7,719 nt of DNA from an uncultured Ruminococcus sp. (GCA_902767175.1 CACXGH010000092.1:1-7719); one strand, 5' to 3'; shown: positions 1-7,209, counted from the first letter of the stretch. Notes: a model not told the origin generated them from the letters alone. Translations and numbers: made by a program.

Positions 1-83
1 GGAGCTAAAGCTCCCCGACGTCTGTTGACGGCGTCGCTCGCTCCAATCAAGCGAGCTTGTTGGAGCTTTGCTCCTTGTTTAAT
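1..83. repeat. Palindromic small repeat, copy 1, cut by window edge
   Basis: Nearly identical to 7219-7300; the only difference I see is one extra T in the left arm (GGAGCTAAAGCTCC here, GGAGCAAAGCTCC there). The right arm ends in CTCCTTGTTTAAT at 71-83. The outer nine bases of the left arm, present in the other copy, would lie before position 1. The interior folds into two adjacent short hairpins. Both copies point the same way. No protein is encoded, so this is a non-autonomous or structural repeat. Its family is not recognised. Confidence 0.85.
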
Positions 84-161
84 ACTGAACTATTATAGCA
101 CATAAAAATCCACAATTAAACTAATAATAATAATTTTATTATTAATTTTTTATTAATTTTT
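84..161. other. AT-rich intergenic segment with an AT-only hairpin
   Basis: This stretch is almost pure A+T from about 112. TAATAATA (125-132) can pair with TATTATTA (137-144), and six T residues follow at 146-151. That arrangement could act as a weak terminator for a gene left of the window, but pairing of this kind is expected by chance in such composition. No ORF is seen. Confidence 0.35.
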
Positions 162-312
162 ATTAAGGAACCGCTGAATAGATCACGCCTTATGGCTCAG
201 CACTTGTCTTGCCTGTCACTTTTCCGCTATCCTGCACAAAAACCCTTTGACAACCTGACGAAAAAATTGCTGACGCAATACAAGCACTGAATATAATCAG
301 CATTTCTTTAAT
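162..312. repeat. Possible degenerate MITE-like or IS-end element
   Basis: An imperfect inverted repeat bounds about 150 bp. The left arm ATTAAGGAACCGCTGAAT (162-179) pairs with the right arm ATCAGCATTTCTTTAAT (296-312), apart from two central mismatches, one G-T pair and one bulge. The arms look like worn terminal inverted repeats. The only ORF inside is a 37-codon minus-strand frame. No target duplication is convincing. The element is inferred from the inverted repeat only; a worn IS end is an alternative. Confidence 0.3.
190..303 (-). CDS. Tiny ORF, 37 aa, lipoprotein-like N-terminus (doubtful gene)
   Basis: The minus strand has an ATG at 303-301 and a TAA at 192-190. The product starts MLIIFSACIASAIFSSGC and ends in GKTSAEP. 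The N-terminus is hydrophobic (residues 2-14), and SSGC at 15-18 resembles a lipobox, followed by a polar tail of about 19 residues. The start lacks a clear Shine-Dalgarno, with only a weak CAGGAC about 16 bases upstream. The ORF lies entirely inside the candidate inverted-repeat element, so it may be a by-product of a transposon end rather than a gene. No known function is recognised. Confidence 0.2.
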   Translation of the reverse strand: MLIIFSACIASAIFSSGCQRVFVQDSGKVTGKTSAEP

Positions 313-583
313 GTCTTTTGTCCTGTAAACATTACTTATGTGAAATGAACATATCGGTTAGATATTTTCCGGAGTAAAAAGTCTTTGGAAAGGGATCCGT
401 TTCCAAGGGAAAGGTTGGTTATGCGTAAAATAATATGTGAGTATCAGACCTGTTAGATAACGTAACTGTTATTTTTAATTGAAACTGCCCCAAAGCAGCG
501 CGTAAGCGGTGTGTGGGGCAGATAACCGCGGACATTGAATGTCTGGTTATTAAGTCAGAGCGAGTGCAGCGAGCGCCGCCGCG
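313..583. other. Non-coding stretch upstream of pcrA, rich in hairpins
   Basis: No ORF of credible length or codon use is present on either strand. Visible structure includes CTTTGGAAA (383-391) facing TTTCCAAGG (400-408) with an 8-base loop. A weak 5-bp hairpin (457-472) runs into a T run (472-476). A paired set of stronger hairpins at 485-550 is listed separately. The segment from about 556 to 583 is GC-rich and repetitive (GAGCGAGTGCAGCGAGCGC). It could be a leader RNA, a small RNA, or decayed repeat DNA; I cannot match it to a known RNA family. Confidence 0.45.
485..550 (+). ncRNA. Two back-to-back hairpins, candidate structured RNA
   Basis: Hairpin A has CTGCCCCA (485-492) pairing with TGGGGCAG (514-521). 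Its interior contains CGC-GTAA-GCG (499-508), a GNRA-type tetraloop on a short stem. Hairpin B begins at the next base. ATAACC (522-527) pairs with GGTTAT (545-550), and inside it GACAT (531-535) pairs with ATGTC (539-543) across a TGA loop. Two contiguous, well-paired stems with no spare base between them are more than AT-rich noise. No T run follows directly, so a simple terminator fits poorly. The strand is assumed; no known family is recognised. Confidence 0.35.
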
Positions 584-628
584 AATTGTCCTGTGCGGTT
601 ACGCACAATTGTTCTGTGCGTCACGCAC
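584..628. repeat. Tandem pair of palindromic 22-23 bp units (possible operators)
   Basis: Unit 1 (584-606) and unit 2 (607-628) are direct repeats. Both begin AATTGT, carry CTGTGCG and end ACGCAC. Each contains a palindrome: TGTGCG-gtta-CGCACA at 592-607 and TGTGCG-tca-CGCACA at 615-629. The palindrome centres are about 22 bp apart, roughly two helical turns, and the second ends seven bases before the -35 box of the pcrA promoter. That placement suits a dimeric DNA-binding protein, but decayed repeat DNA is also possible. Confidence 0.45.
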
Positions 629-635
629 AAAAGGT

Positions 636-664
636 TTGCCTTTGGACGAGTTTTGGTGTACAAT
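636..664 (+). promoter_or_regulatory. Sigma-A-type promoter for pcrA
   Basis: The -35 box TTGCCT (636-641) and -10 box TACAAT (659-664) are separated by exactly 17 bp, matching consensus at 4/6 and 5/6. Transcription would begin near 671, giving a leader of about 32 bases with the Shine-Dalgarno at 689-692. The -35 lies inside a small hairpin (AAAGG 630-634 with CCTTT 639-643) and just downstream of the tandem palindromes. Confidence 0.65.
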
Positions 665-688
665 AGGGGTGAATAAATAAAAGAAAAC

Positions 689-705
689 GGAGCTGACAAA
701 AAGTG
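689..705 (+). promoter_or_regulatory. RBS and GTG start of pcrA
   Basis: GGAG (689-692) lies 10 bases before GTG (703-705). No ATG in frame gives a sensible N-terminus before the helicase Q-motif near residue 25, so the GTG is the best start. A GTG start may lower translation slightly compared with the ATG genes downstream. Confidence 0.7.
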
Positions 706-3075
706 GAAGAAAACAGAAAAAATGAAATAGTCAGACTGAGGAAGGCTGTTATAGAACAGGAATTGTCAAAGCTGAACGGACAGCAGAAAAAAGCGGTGCT
801 TGCACTCAGAGGACCGCTGCTTATACTTGCAGGGGCTGGCAGCGGAAAGACCACCGTGCTTGTAAACAGAGTTGCACAGATACTCAGGTGGGGAGAAGCG
901 TATGAGAGCTTTGAGCTATACGGTGAATACAGCGATGAAGAAATTGAAGAACTGAAACAGGCCGCACAGGGAAAGATCACCCTGTCTGCGGAGCTTGCAG
1001 ACAGACTTTCCGTAAATAAAGTCTATCCCTGGAGAATACTTGCGATAACATTTACCAATAAAGCCGCAAGAGAGCTTAAGGAAAGAATAAGTGCAAGAGT
1101 CGGCGAAAACGCCAATGATGTGTGGGCATCAACCTTTCATGCCTGCTGTACGAGAATACTCAGAAGATTTGGTGCAAACCTCGGCTATACTCCGCACTTT
1201 ACCATATACGATACAGACGATCAGAAAAGACTTGTAAGAGAATGTATGAAGGCTCTTGACATAAGCGAGAAAATCCTTTCAGTAAAGGACGTAATGTACC
1301 ATATATCAGACGCTAAAGATAATATGACAGATACAGAGGAATTCAGGACTGAGGCAGGAGAAGATGCGATGCTTGCCTCGGTCGCTGATGTTTATTCCAT
1401 GTATCAGAAAAGACTGCTTGCCGCCGATGCAATGGACTTTGACGATATTATCTTCAATACGGTTACCCTGTTTAAAAAATTTCCGGAGGTGCTTGATAAA
1501 TATACGGAGCAGTTCCGCTATATAATGGTCGATGAATATCAGGATACGAACAGGATACAGTATGAGCTTGTGAGACTGCTTGCCTCGGGACATAAAAACC
1601 TCTGTGTAGTAGGCGATGATGACCAGAGTATTTATAAATTCAGAGGCGCTACAATAAGAAATATTCTTGATTTTGAGGACGACTATGATACTTCGAGGGT
1701 CATAAAGCTTGAACAGAACTACCGCTCTACAAAAAACATTCTATCAGCCGCTAACAGCGTTATAGCCAATAACTATGAACGCAAGGCAAAGGCACTCTGG
1801 ACGGATAAGTCCGACGGCGATAAGATAACCGTATATAATGCCGCTGACGACAGAGACGAAAGCAGTTTTATAGCAAATGATATAAAAGCCAAGGTCGAGG
1901 CAGGTGAAAAATATTCCGACTTTGCCGTACTGTACCGTATGAATTCACAGTCACAGGGAATAGAACGTGCCTTTGTTCATGCAGGAATACCCTACAAGGT
2001 GATAGGCGGCAGACGGTTCTATGAGCGAAAAGAAATAAGGGACATGACGGCATATCTCAGCGTAATATCAAACAGCAGCGACAGCATAAGATTAAAGAGG
2101 ATTATCAATGTCCCCAAAAGAGGTATCGGTGAAAAAACCATAAATACCGTTGAAGAGATAAGCAATATGCTCGGACAAAGTATGTTTGAGACAATGAAAC
2201 ACTCTGAGGAATTTGATGCTCTTTTCAAAAGCAGCAGGAAGCTTATTGATTTCTGTGAAATGATAGAAGGCTATGCCGCTATGCTTGGCACTATGCCGAT
2301 ACATGAAATGTATGAGAAGCTTCTTGACGGTCTGGGATATGAAATGTATGTGATGAAAACAGCGGATTATTCCGAGACGGCAGCTGAGAATGTCAGAGAG
2401 CTTGCAACGAGTATTGCACAGTATGAGGAGGACGAGGGTGAGGAAGCGAGCCTGCAGGGATTTCTTGAAGAGACAGCACTTTTGTCCGATATAGACAGCC
2501 TTGAAGAAGATGCGGACTGTGCGCTTATGATGACCATGCATTCGGCAAAGGGACTTGAATTTGAAAACGTATATATCCCCGGCATGGAGGAGAATGTTTT
2601 CCCGGGATATCAGTCAACTCTTAGTGAGCATGAAATGCAGGAGGAAAGACGGCTTGCCTATGTCGGCATAACAAGGGCAAAGAAAACCCTTACGCTGATA
2701 AACGCAAAGAGCAGAATGGTGTTCGGACATACCAACAGAAACAGACCGTCACGGTTTATAGGCGAAATACCCGATAGTCTTAAAAACGAAAAGCAGAGAG
2801 TGATAACTCCTGCTATGGTGCCCGAAATGAATATGCCCTCTCAAAGAAGCATAAGAAAGGCTGATATAGCTATGAGCAGGACTATAACAACTGCAGCCGT
2901 GAACAAGCCCGTGCAGAGCTATTCTGTCGGAATGAGGGTAAGACATAAGACCTTCGGAGAGGGCACTGTGCTTGATATAAAACCGATGGCTTCGGATAAT
3001 CTGCTTGAAATAGCCTTTGACACGGCAGGAACGAAAAAGCTGATGTCAAAGTTTGCAAACCTGACTATATTGTAA
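703..3075 (+). CDS. pcrA: ATP-dependent 3'-5' DNA helicase PcrA/UvrD, superfamily 1
   Basis: This 790-residue helicase unwinds DNA in repair and replication-restart and removes obstacles in the cytoplasm. All SF1A motifs are visible: Q-motif NGQQKKAV (25-32), Walker A AGAGSGKTT (43-51), Ia TFTNKAARELKER from 116, II DEYQDTN (277-283), III GDDDQSIYKFRG (304-315), IV LEQNYRST (336-343), V TMHSAKGLEF (611-620) and VI RRLAYVGITRAKK (649-661). The C-terminus (about 740-790, VGMRVRHKTFGEGTV) is the Tudor-like domain typical of PcrA, known in the family to contact RNA polymerase; this favours PcrA over Rep or RecB-type enzymes. An acidic insert of about 45 residues (63-107) between motifs I and Ia makes it longer than the usual 720-740. 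It is the first gene of the unit, 21 bp before the PLC gene. Start GTG. Confidence 0.95.
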   Translation: MEENRKNEIVRLRKAVIEQELSKLNGQQKKAVLALRGPLLILAGAGSGKTTVLVNRVAQILRWGEAYESFELYGEYSDEEIEELKQAAQGKITLSAELADRLSVNKVYPWRILAITFTNKAARELKERISARVGENANDVWASTFHACCTRILRRFGANLGYTPHFTIYDTDDQKRLVRECMKALDISEKILSVKDVMYHISDAKDNMTDTEEFRTEAGEDAMLASVADVYSMYQKRLLAADAMDFDDIIFNTVTLFKKFPEVLDKYTEQFRYIMVDEYQDTNRIQYELVRLLASGHKNLCVVGDDDQSIYKFRGATIRNILDFEDDYDTSRVIKLEQNYRSTKNILSAANSVIANNYERKAKALWTDKSDGDKITVYNAADDRDESSFIANDIKAKVEAGEKYSDFAVLYRMNSQSQGIERAFVHAGIPYKVIGGRRFYERKEIRDMTAYLSVISNSSDSIRLKRIINVPKRGIGEKTINTVEEISNMLGQSMFETMKHSEEFDALFKSSRKLIDFCEMIEGYAAMLGTMPIHEMYEKLLDGLGYEMYVMKTADYSETAAENVRELATSIAQYEEDEGEEASLQGFLEETALLSDIDSLEEDADCALMMTMHSAKGLEFENVYIPGMEENVFPGYQSTLSEHEMQEERRLAYVGITRAKKTLTLINAKSRMVFGHTNRNRPSRFIGEIPDSLKNEKQRVITPAMVPEMNMPSQRSIRKADIAMSRTITTAAVNKPVQSYSVGMRVRHKTFGEGTVLDIKPMASDNLLEIAFDTAGTKKLMSKFANLTIL

Positions 3076-3096
3076 ATAAAACAGGAGGCGTAAAAA

Positions 3097-3993
3097 ATGC
3101 CTGCAATAGTATCACATTATCTTTTAGCGGACAGGGTCTATTCGGGACTTTCCGAGCTGAGACCTGAGCTTAAAATAAACTACAATGCGTTTATATGGGG
3201 AGCATCAGGACCGGACTTGTTTTTCTGCCACAGGCTTTTTCCGTATCAGAGGGGAAGAAGTCTCAGGAAATACGGAACTATGCTTCATAATCTGCCTGCG
3301 GAAAAAATACTGAATTATCTTGCAAGCTTTGCACAAAGCAAGAATGATGATATTGTTATGAGCTATGCTTTGGGGTTTGTTACTCATTATGCTTATGATT
3401 CCATAGCTCACCCATATATACTGTATAAATCCGAGGTAATGGAATATAAGCGCCCCGAAAAGCATAAGTCGGTGTGGCATAATCAGATAGAGGCTGCTCT
3501 TGATTCCCTCATGCTGAGAAAAGAAAAGGGAATGAGGATATCTCAGTTCAGAATGCAGGACGCTGCGCCAATTGACAGGCTTGTGAATAACAGGATAGCT
3601 GCTGCACTTCAGGGCTATATGCTGTTTGCTTTAGGCAAGGGAGTGTACCGCAGCGAGATAGTAAGAGCACAGAGGGATTGGCACAGTTCTCTTGCTGCCC
3701 TGAATGACTGTACAGGCTTTAAGTATTCCTTTGTAAAAAAGGCTGAAATAATAGTAGGTCTGCCGCCGATGCTGTCGCCTATGTTCAGAAGGGATATTCC
3801 CGATATAAGCTATGACCCTGCAAATTCCGCAGGAAAGTCATGGTACAATGAGGCGGCAAGGCAGGAGCATTGTGAGAGCTTCTGGAAGCTTACGGATATT
3901 GCTGAGGAAAAGTCAGTGGAACTGATATCGAAGCTGCTCAGAGGGGAAAAGCTCAGTACAGACGACTGCCGTGCATCTTTTTCGGGATATTGA
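3097..3993 (+). CDS. Zinc-dependent phospholipase C family protein, cytoplasmic form
   Basis: The 298-residue product belongs to the family of bacterial Zn-dependent phospholipase C (C. perfringens alpha-toxin type). The trinuclear zinc ligand pattern is complete except for the N-terminal Trp: H7, D40 (ASGPDLF), H64, H97, D101, H105 (THYAYDSIAHPY) and H128/E132 (HNQIE). The H-x3-D and H-x3-E spacings match alpha-toxin H126/D130 and H148/E152. No signal peptide precedes H7, and the protein begins directly with MPAIVSHYLLADRV, so it is probably not a secreted toxin; it lacks the C2-like membrane domain. The substrate is unknown; phospholipid or another phosphodiester is possible. AGGAGG (3083-3088) lies eight bases before the ATG. 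It sits 21 bp after pcrA and 46 bp before the HPr gene, so co-transcription is likely. Confidence 0.85.
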   Translation: MPAIVSHYLLADRVYSGLSELRPELKINYNAFIWGASGPDLFFCHRLFPYQRGRSLRKYGTMLHNLPAEKILNYLASFAQSKNDDIVMSYALGFVTHYAYDSIAHPYILYKSEVMEYKRPEKHKSVWHNQIEAALDSLMLRKEKGMRISQFRMQDAAPIDRLVNNRIAAALQGYMLFALGKGVYRSEIVRAQRDWHSSLAALNDCTGFKYSFVKKAEIIVGLPPMLSPMFRRDIPDISYDPANSAGKSWYNEAARQEHCESFWKLTDIAEEKSVELISKLLRGEKLSTDDCRASFSGY

Positions 3994-4039
3994 GAAAAAT
4001 ATTGAAGAAAGAATAAGGAAAAAGAAAAGAGGAACATAA

Positions 4040-4300
4040 ATGCTATCCGAAATCATAGAGGTAAAGTGTGCTCAGGGACTTCATATGAGACCTGCAGCGC
4101 AGCTTGCAGGCGAAATGATGAAATTCAGCAGCAGGGTAACGCTTAGAACGGACAATAAAAGTGTTGACGCAAAGAGTATACTCAGCATTATGGCGGCAGG
4201 CATAAAGCGCGGCTGCATAGTGACGGTAGAATGCAGCGGCAGCGATGAGCAGCAGGCTCTTGACAGTGCAAGAGCTATTATTACCTCAGAGGACGGATAA
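4040..4300 (+). CDS. ptsH: HPr-family phosphocarrier protein
   Basis: At 86 residues it has the size of HPr, the small phosphocarrier of the sugar phosphotransferase system. The active-site histidine falls at H15 in GLHMRPAA (13-20), exactly the usual numbering, with Met instead of the common Ala at 16. The regulatory Ser is S46 in VDAKSILSIMAAGI, the site phosphorylated by HPr kinase in Gram-positives. With His present, this is HPr rather than the Crh paralogue, which has Gln at 15. No EI, EII or HprK gene is in the window, so a purely regulatory role (carbon catabolite signalling) is possible. RBS AGAGG (4028-4032) lies seven bases before the ATG. It is the last gene of the pcrA unit and is followed by a promoter rather than a clear terminator. 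The symbol is a family assignment. Confidence 0.88.
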   Translation: MLSEIIEVKCAQGLHMRPAAQLAGEMMKFSSRVTLRTDNKSVDAKSILSIMAAGIKRGCIVTVECSGSDEQQALDSARAIITSEDG

Positions 4301-4336
4301 TCACAAATGATTTTATCATGAAATTTATGTTGTATA

Positions 4337-4365
4337 TTGAAATCGTAAAAGATATGAGGTAAAAT
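4337..4365 (+). promoter_or_regulatory. Strong sigma-A-type promoter for GNAT-metG
   Basis: TTGAAA (4337-4342) and TAAAAT (4360-4365) each match consensus at 5/6, with a 17-bp spacer. Transcription would start near 4372, about 27 bases before the GNAT ATG. It lies in the 98-bp gap after the HPr gene. A 13-bp palindrome ATGAT-ttt-ATCAT (4307-4319) lies just upstream; it lacks a T run, so it is unlikely to be a terminator and might be an operator. Confidence 0.7.
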
Positions 4366-4398
4366 ATAAAGAATAAAGTTGGAACGGAGGAAAAGGAA

Positions 4399-5232
4399 AT
4401 GGCAACAACATTTGAAAAAATAGACGGCAATGACGCTATTTTCAGCAGTGCGGAGTATATCCATGACTCACTGCTGTTCAACTATATAGAGTCGGCAAGA
4501 ACTACGGACAATTTCGATCTGTACAGCAACCATAAGGATTCCATAATTCTTTTGCCGCATACAGGCAGCCGTGTGTGGATATGGACATCGTCTGCAATAA
4601 AGACGGATACTGCAAGACTGATAGAGATTTGCAGGCTGCTGAAAAACAGCGGAATAAAAAAACCCGAAATATACCTCAAGCACGAGGTGTCGGATAATTT
4701 TTCCGACCTTTATGCAATAGCTTCGTCAGAGTACGGCTATGTAGTAAAGGACGAGCTGTCGCTTGCGGCTTTCGTCTATGAGGGCGGAGAAAAGGAAGAA
4801 ATTCATGACGGTGAGACTATAGTCCATATTGACAAGAATAATCCGGAGCACGTTCGTCTTGTTACGGAGTTCTATACCGCCTGCCGTGATGAATTCCATT
4901 GGTACGATAATTTCGAGAGCAAGGTAAAGTCATATCTTGATATGCAGCTTTATGCATATATCAAAGACGGAAAAATGCACGCAAATGCCGTTATCGGCGG
5001 ACATACGGACGATTATATAAGAATAAAGTCCATAGCCGTGCTTGCAGATGAGAGAAAAAAAGGTATCGGCTATCAGATGTGCTGCTATATCGTAAACCGT
5101 ATTTTAGCCTGCGATAAGAAGCCTGTACTGTATACTCACGAGAAAAACGCTGCAGCTATGGCGCTGTTTAAAAAGACAGGCTTCAAGATGCACGATAAGA
5201 TATATCTTATAAAGACAGACGACCCAAACTGA
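4399..5232 (+). CDS. GNAT-family N-acetyltransferase
   Basis: The product has 277 residues. The C-terminal half (about 130-275) is a GCN5-related acetyltransferase fold. Motif A reads IKSIAVLADERKKGIGYQ, with the acetyl-CoA pyrophosphate-binding loop RKKGIG at 219-224, and motif B reads NAAAMALFKKTGF, ending at residue 262. The arrangement recalls FR47-like GNATs, in which an N-terminal half of about 130 residues without clear motifs precedes the catalytic domain. The acceptor substrate cannot be read from the sequence; an amino acid, peptide or small amine is possible. GGAGG (4386-4390) lies eight bases before the ATG. metG follows 19 bp after the stop, so the two genes are almost certainly co-transcribed from the promoter at 4337-4365. 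A role in methionine or tRNA metabolism is conceivable but not shown. Confidence 0.85.
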   Translation: MATTFEKIDGNDAIFSSAEYIHDSLLFNYIESARTTDNFDLYSNHKDSIILLPHTGSRVWIWTSSAIKTDTARLIEICRLLKNSGIKKPEIYLKHEVSDNFSDLYAIASSEYGYVVKDELSLAAFVYEGGEKEEIHDGETIVHIDKNNPEHVRLVTEFYTACRDEFHWYDNFESKVKSYLDMQLYAYIKDGKMHANAVIGGHTDDYIRIKSIAVLADERKKGIGYQMCCYIVNRILACDKKPVLYTHEKNAAAMALFKKTGFKMHDKIYLIKTDDPN

Positions 5233-5251
5233 CAGAACAGGAGAAAAGACA

Positions 5252-7204
5252 ATGCAAAAGCATAACGGAGAAAAATATTATATAACCACACCGATATATT
5301 ATCCTTCCGGCAATCCCCATATCGGTCATTGCTACACAACAACAGCCTGTGATTCTATTGCAAGATACAAGAGAATGCAGGGCTATGACGTAATGTTCCT
5401 TACGGGCACTGACGAGCATGGACTTAAAATTGAGCAGAAGGCTCAGGAGGCAGGCGTTACTCCAAAGGAATATGTAGATAAGATAGTAGAAAAGTTCAAA
5501 AACCTCTGGAGCTACATGAACATAAGCTATGACAGATATATCCGTACAACTGACGACTATCATGTTGAGTCGGTGCAGAAGATATTCAAAAAGCTCTATG
5601 ACAAGGGCTACATCTACAAGGGTGAGTACAAGGGCAAATACTGTACTCCGTGCGAGAGCTTCTGGACGGAGACGCAGCTTGTAAACGGTATGTGTCCCGA
5701 CTGCGGCAGACCTGTCGTTGAGGCTAAGGAGGAGGCATACTTCCTTAAAATGTCGCCCTTTGCCGACAGAATAGAAAAGCTTCTTACTGAGACGGATTAT
5801 CTCCGTCCGAAGACAAGAGCACAGGAGCTTGTAAATAACTTTATAAAAACAGGACTTGAGGACCTTTGTGTATCAAGAACAAGCTTTACATGGGGTATTC
5901 CCGTCAGCTTTGATACCAAACACGTTGTATATGTGTGGATAGATGCACTCTCAAACTATATCACTGCTTTAGGCTATGATAACGGCAGATATGACGACTA
6001 TGATAAGTTCTGGCCTGCCGATGTCCATATGGTAGCAAAGGATATAATGCGCTTCCATGCTATCGTATGGCCTGCTATGCTTATGGCTCTCGACCTTCCT
6101 CTGCCGAAACATCTTGCCGTACACGGCTGGATAACCTTTGACGGAAAGAAGATGAGCAAGTCGCTCGGAAATATTGTAGACCCCCTGCTTCTCGGCGACA
6201 GATACGGAGCAGACTCCGTGAGATATCATATCCTCAGAGAAATGGCTCTCGGTTCGGACAGCTCATTCTCAAATGAGATAATGATAAACAGAATAAATAC
6301 CGATCTTGCAAACGGACTCGGCAACCTTGTTTCGAGAACTGTTGCAATGGTGGACAAATACTTCGGAGGAACTCTGCCTGCTGAACAGGAAGGTGCGGAG
6401 ATCGATGCTGACCTTATCGCACAGGCTGAGGCTCTCAGTGATAAGACAGATGAGCTTGTAGACAAGACCCAGCTCAACAGGGCACTTGAGGAAATATTCA
6501 AGGTCGTATCGAGAGCAAACAAGTATATAGACGAAACAACACCGTGGATACTTGCCAAGGACGAAAGCAACAAGCCGAGACTTGCGTGTGTTCTTTATAA
6601 TCTGCTTGAGACTATCAGAATTGCGTCAACGCTTCTTTCTGCATTCATGCCGACAACTATGCCTAAGGTATGGGAGCAGATAGGCGCAGGAGATGCTGAC
6701 GTATGCTATGACAATGCAGGAACATTCGGTGTGCTTCCAAAGAATGTTACAGTTCATAAGGGAGAGATAATCTTCCCGAGAATAGACGTAGAGAAGGAAA
6801 TAGAGGAGCTTAATAAGCTTATCGGCGGAAACAGCGAAGAAAAGGCTGAGGAAAAGCCCAAGGAGAAGAAAACCGAGGGAATAGCGCTTATCGGAATAGA
6901 GGACTTCATGAAGGTAAGACTTACGGCAGCCAGAATAAAGGCCTGCGAGCCTATAAAGAAGGCGAAGAAGCTGTTAAAACTGACATTGGACGACGGGGAA
7001 GGCGAGCGTACGGTAGCGAGCGGCATTGCGCTGTACTATAAGCCCGAGGAACTTATCGGAAAGACGATAATACTTGTTTCAAACCTCAAACCTGCCGTAC
7101 TCTGTGGTGTTGAGAGCAACGGAATGATACTTGCAGCAGACACAAAAGAAGGTATCAAAGTCGTATTCCTTGACGGTGTTGAGCCGGGAGCACAGATAAG
7201 ATAA
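5252..7204 (+). CDS. metG: Methionyl-tRNA synthetase with C-terminal tRNA-binding domain
   Basis: This 650-residue class I synthetase charges tRNA(Met) with methionine for initiation and elongation. Signature motifs are HIGH exactly at 23-26 (YYPSGNPHIGH) and KMSKS at 300-304 (GKKMSKSLGN). The zinc knuckle has four Cys, C131/C134 (CTPC) and C148/C151 (CPDC), within the connective peptide. VYVWIDALSNY and the anticodon-binding helical domain follow. A charged linker (about 525-545, rich in Lys and Glu) leads to a Trbp111/EMAP-like tRNA-binding domain from about 549 (IEDFMKVRLTAARIKACEP) to the end, usual for dimeric bacterial MetRS of about 650-665 residues. AGGAG (5239-5243) lies eight bases before the ATG. 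No T-box leader is seen; expression follows the promoter upstream of the GNAT gene. The gene ends five bases before the repeat at 7210. Confidence 0.97.
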   Translation: MQKHNGEKYYITTPIYYPSGNPHIGHCYTTTACDSIARYKRMQGYDVMFLTGTDEHGLKIEQKAQEAGVTPKEYVDKIVEKFKNLWSYMNISYDRYIRTTDDYHVESVQKIFKKLYDKGYIYKGEYKGKYCTPCESFWTETQLVNGMCPDCGRPVVEAKEEAYFLKMSPFADRIEKLLTETDYLRPKTRAQELVNNFIKTGLEDLCVSRTSFTWGIPVSFDTKHVVYVWIDALSNYITALGYDNGRYDDYDKFWPADVHMVAKDIMRFHAIVWPAMLMALDLPLPKHLAVHGWITFDGKKMSKSLGNIVDPLLLGDRYGADSVRYHILREMALGSDSSFSNEIMINRINTDLANGLGNLVSRTVAMVDKYFGGTLPAEQEGAEIDADLIAQAEALSDKTDELVDKTQLNRALEEIFKVVSRANKYIDETTPWILAKDESNKPRLACVLYNLLETIRIASTLLSAFMPTTMPKVWEQIGAGDADVCYDNAGTFGVLPKNVTVHKGEIIFPRIDVEKEIEELNKLIGGNSEEKAEEKPKEKKTEGIALIGIEDFMKVRLTAARIKACEPIKKAKKLLKLTLDDGEGERTVASGIALYYKPEELIGKTIILVSNLKPAVLCGVESNGMILAADTKEGIKVVFLDGVEPGAQIR

Positions 7205-7209
7205 TAAAA

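Noticed and set aside
247..297. Perfect TTGACA (247-252) and perfect TATAAT (292-297)
   Set aside because: They are 39 bp apart and cannot form one promoter. TTGACA has no -10 at 16-18 bp, and TATAAT has only TTGCTG with a 19-bp spacer. A weak promoter at 267-297 is not excluded.
347..359. SOS/LexA-like box GAAC...GGTT upstream of pcrA
   Set aside because: Spacing and right half do not fit the Firmicutes GAAC-N4-GTTC box, and it is far from the promoter.
621..980. Minus-strand ORF of 119 codons across the pcrA start
   Set aside because: Ser/Phe/Leu-rich shadow of the helicase gene and its promoter, with no family motif.
2092..2541. Minus-strand ORF of 149 codons inside pcrA
   Set aside because: Lies wholly within a well-supported helicase frame; composition is that of an antisense shadow.
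5233..5251. T-box or SAM riboswitch before metG
   Set aside because: The gap after the GNAT gene is only 19 bp and holds just the ribosome binding site; the 98-bp gap before GNAT is also too short.
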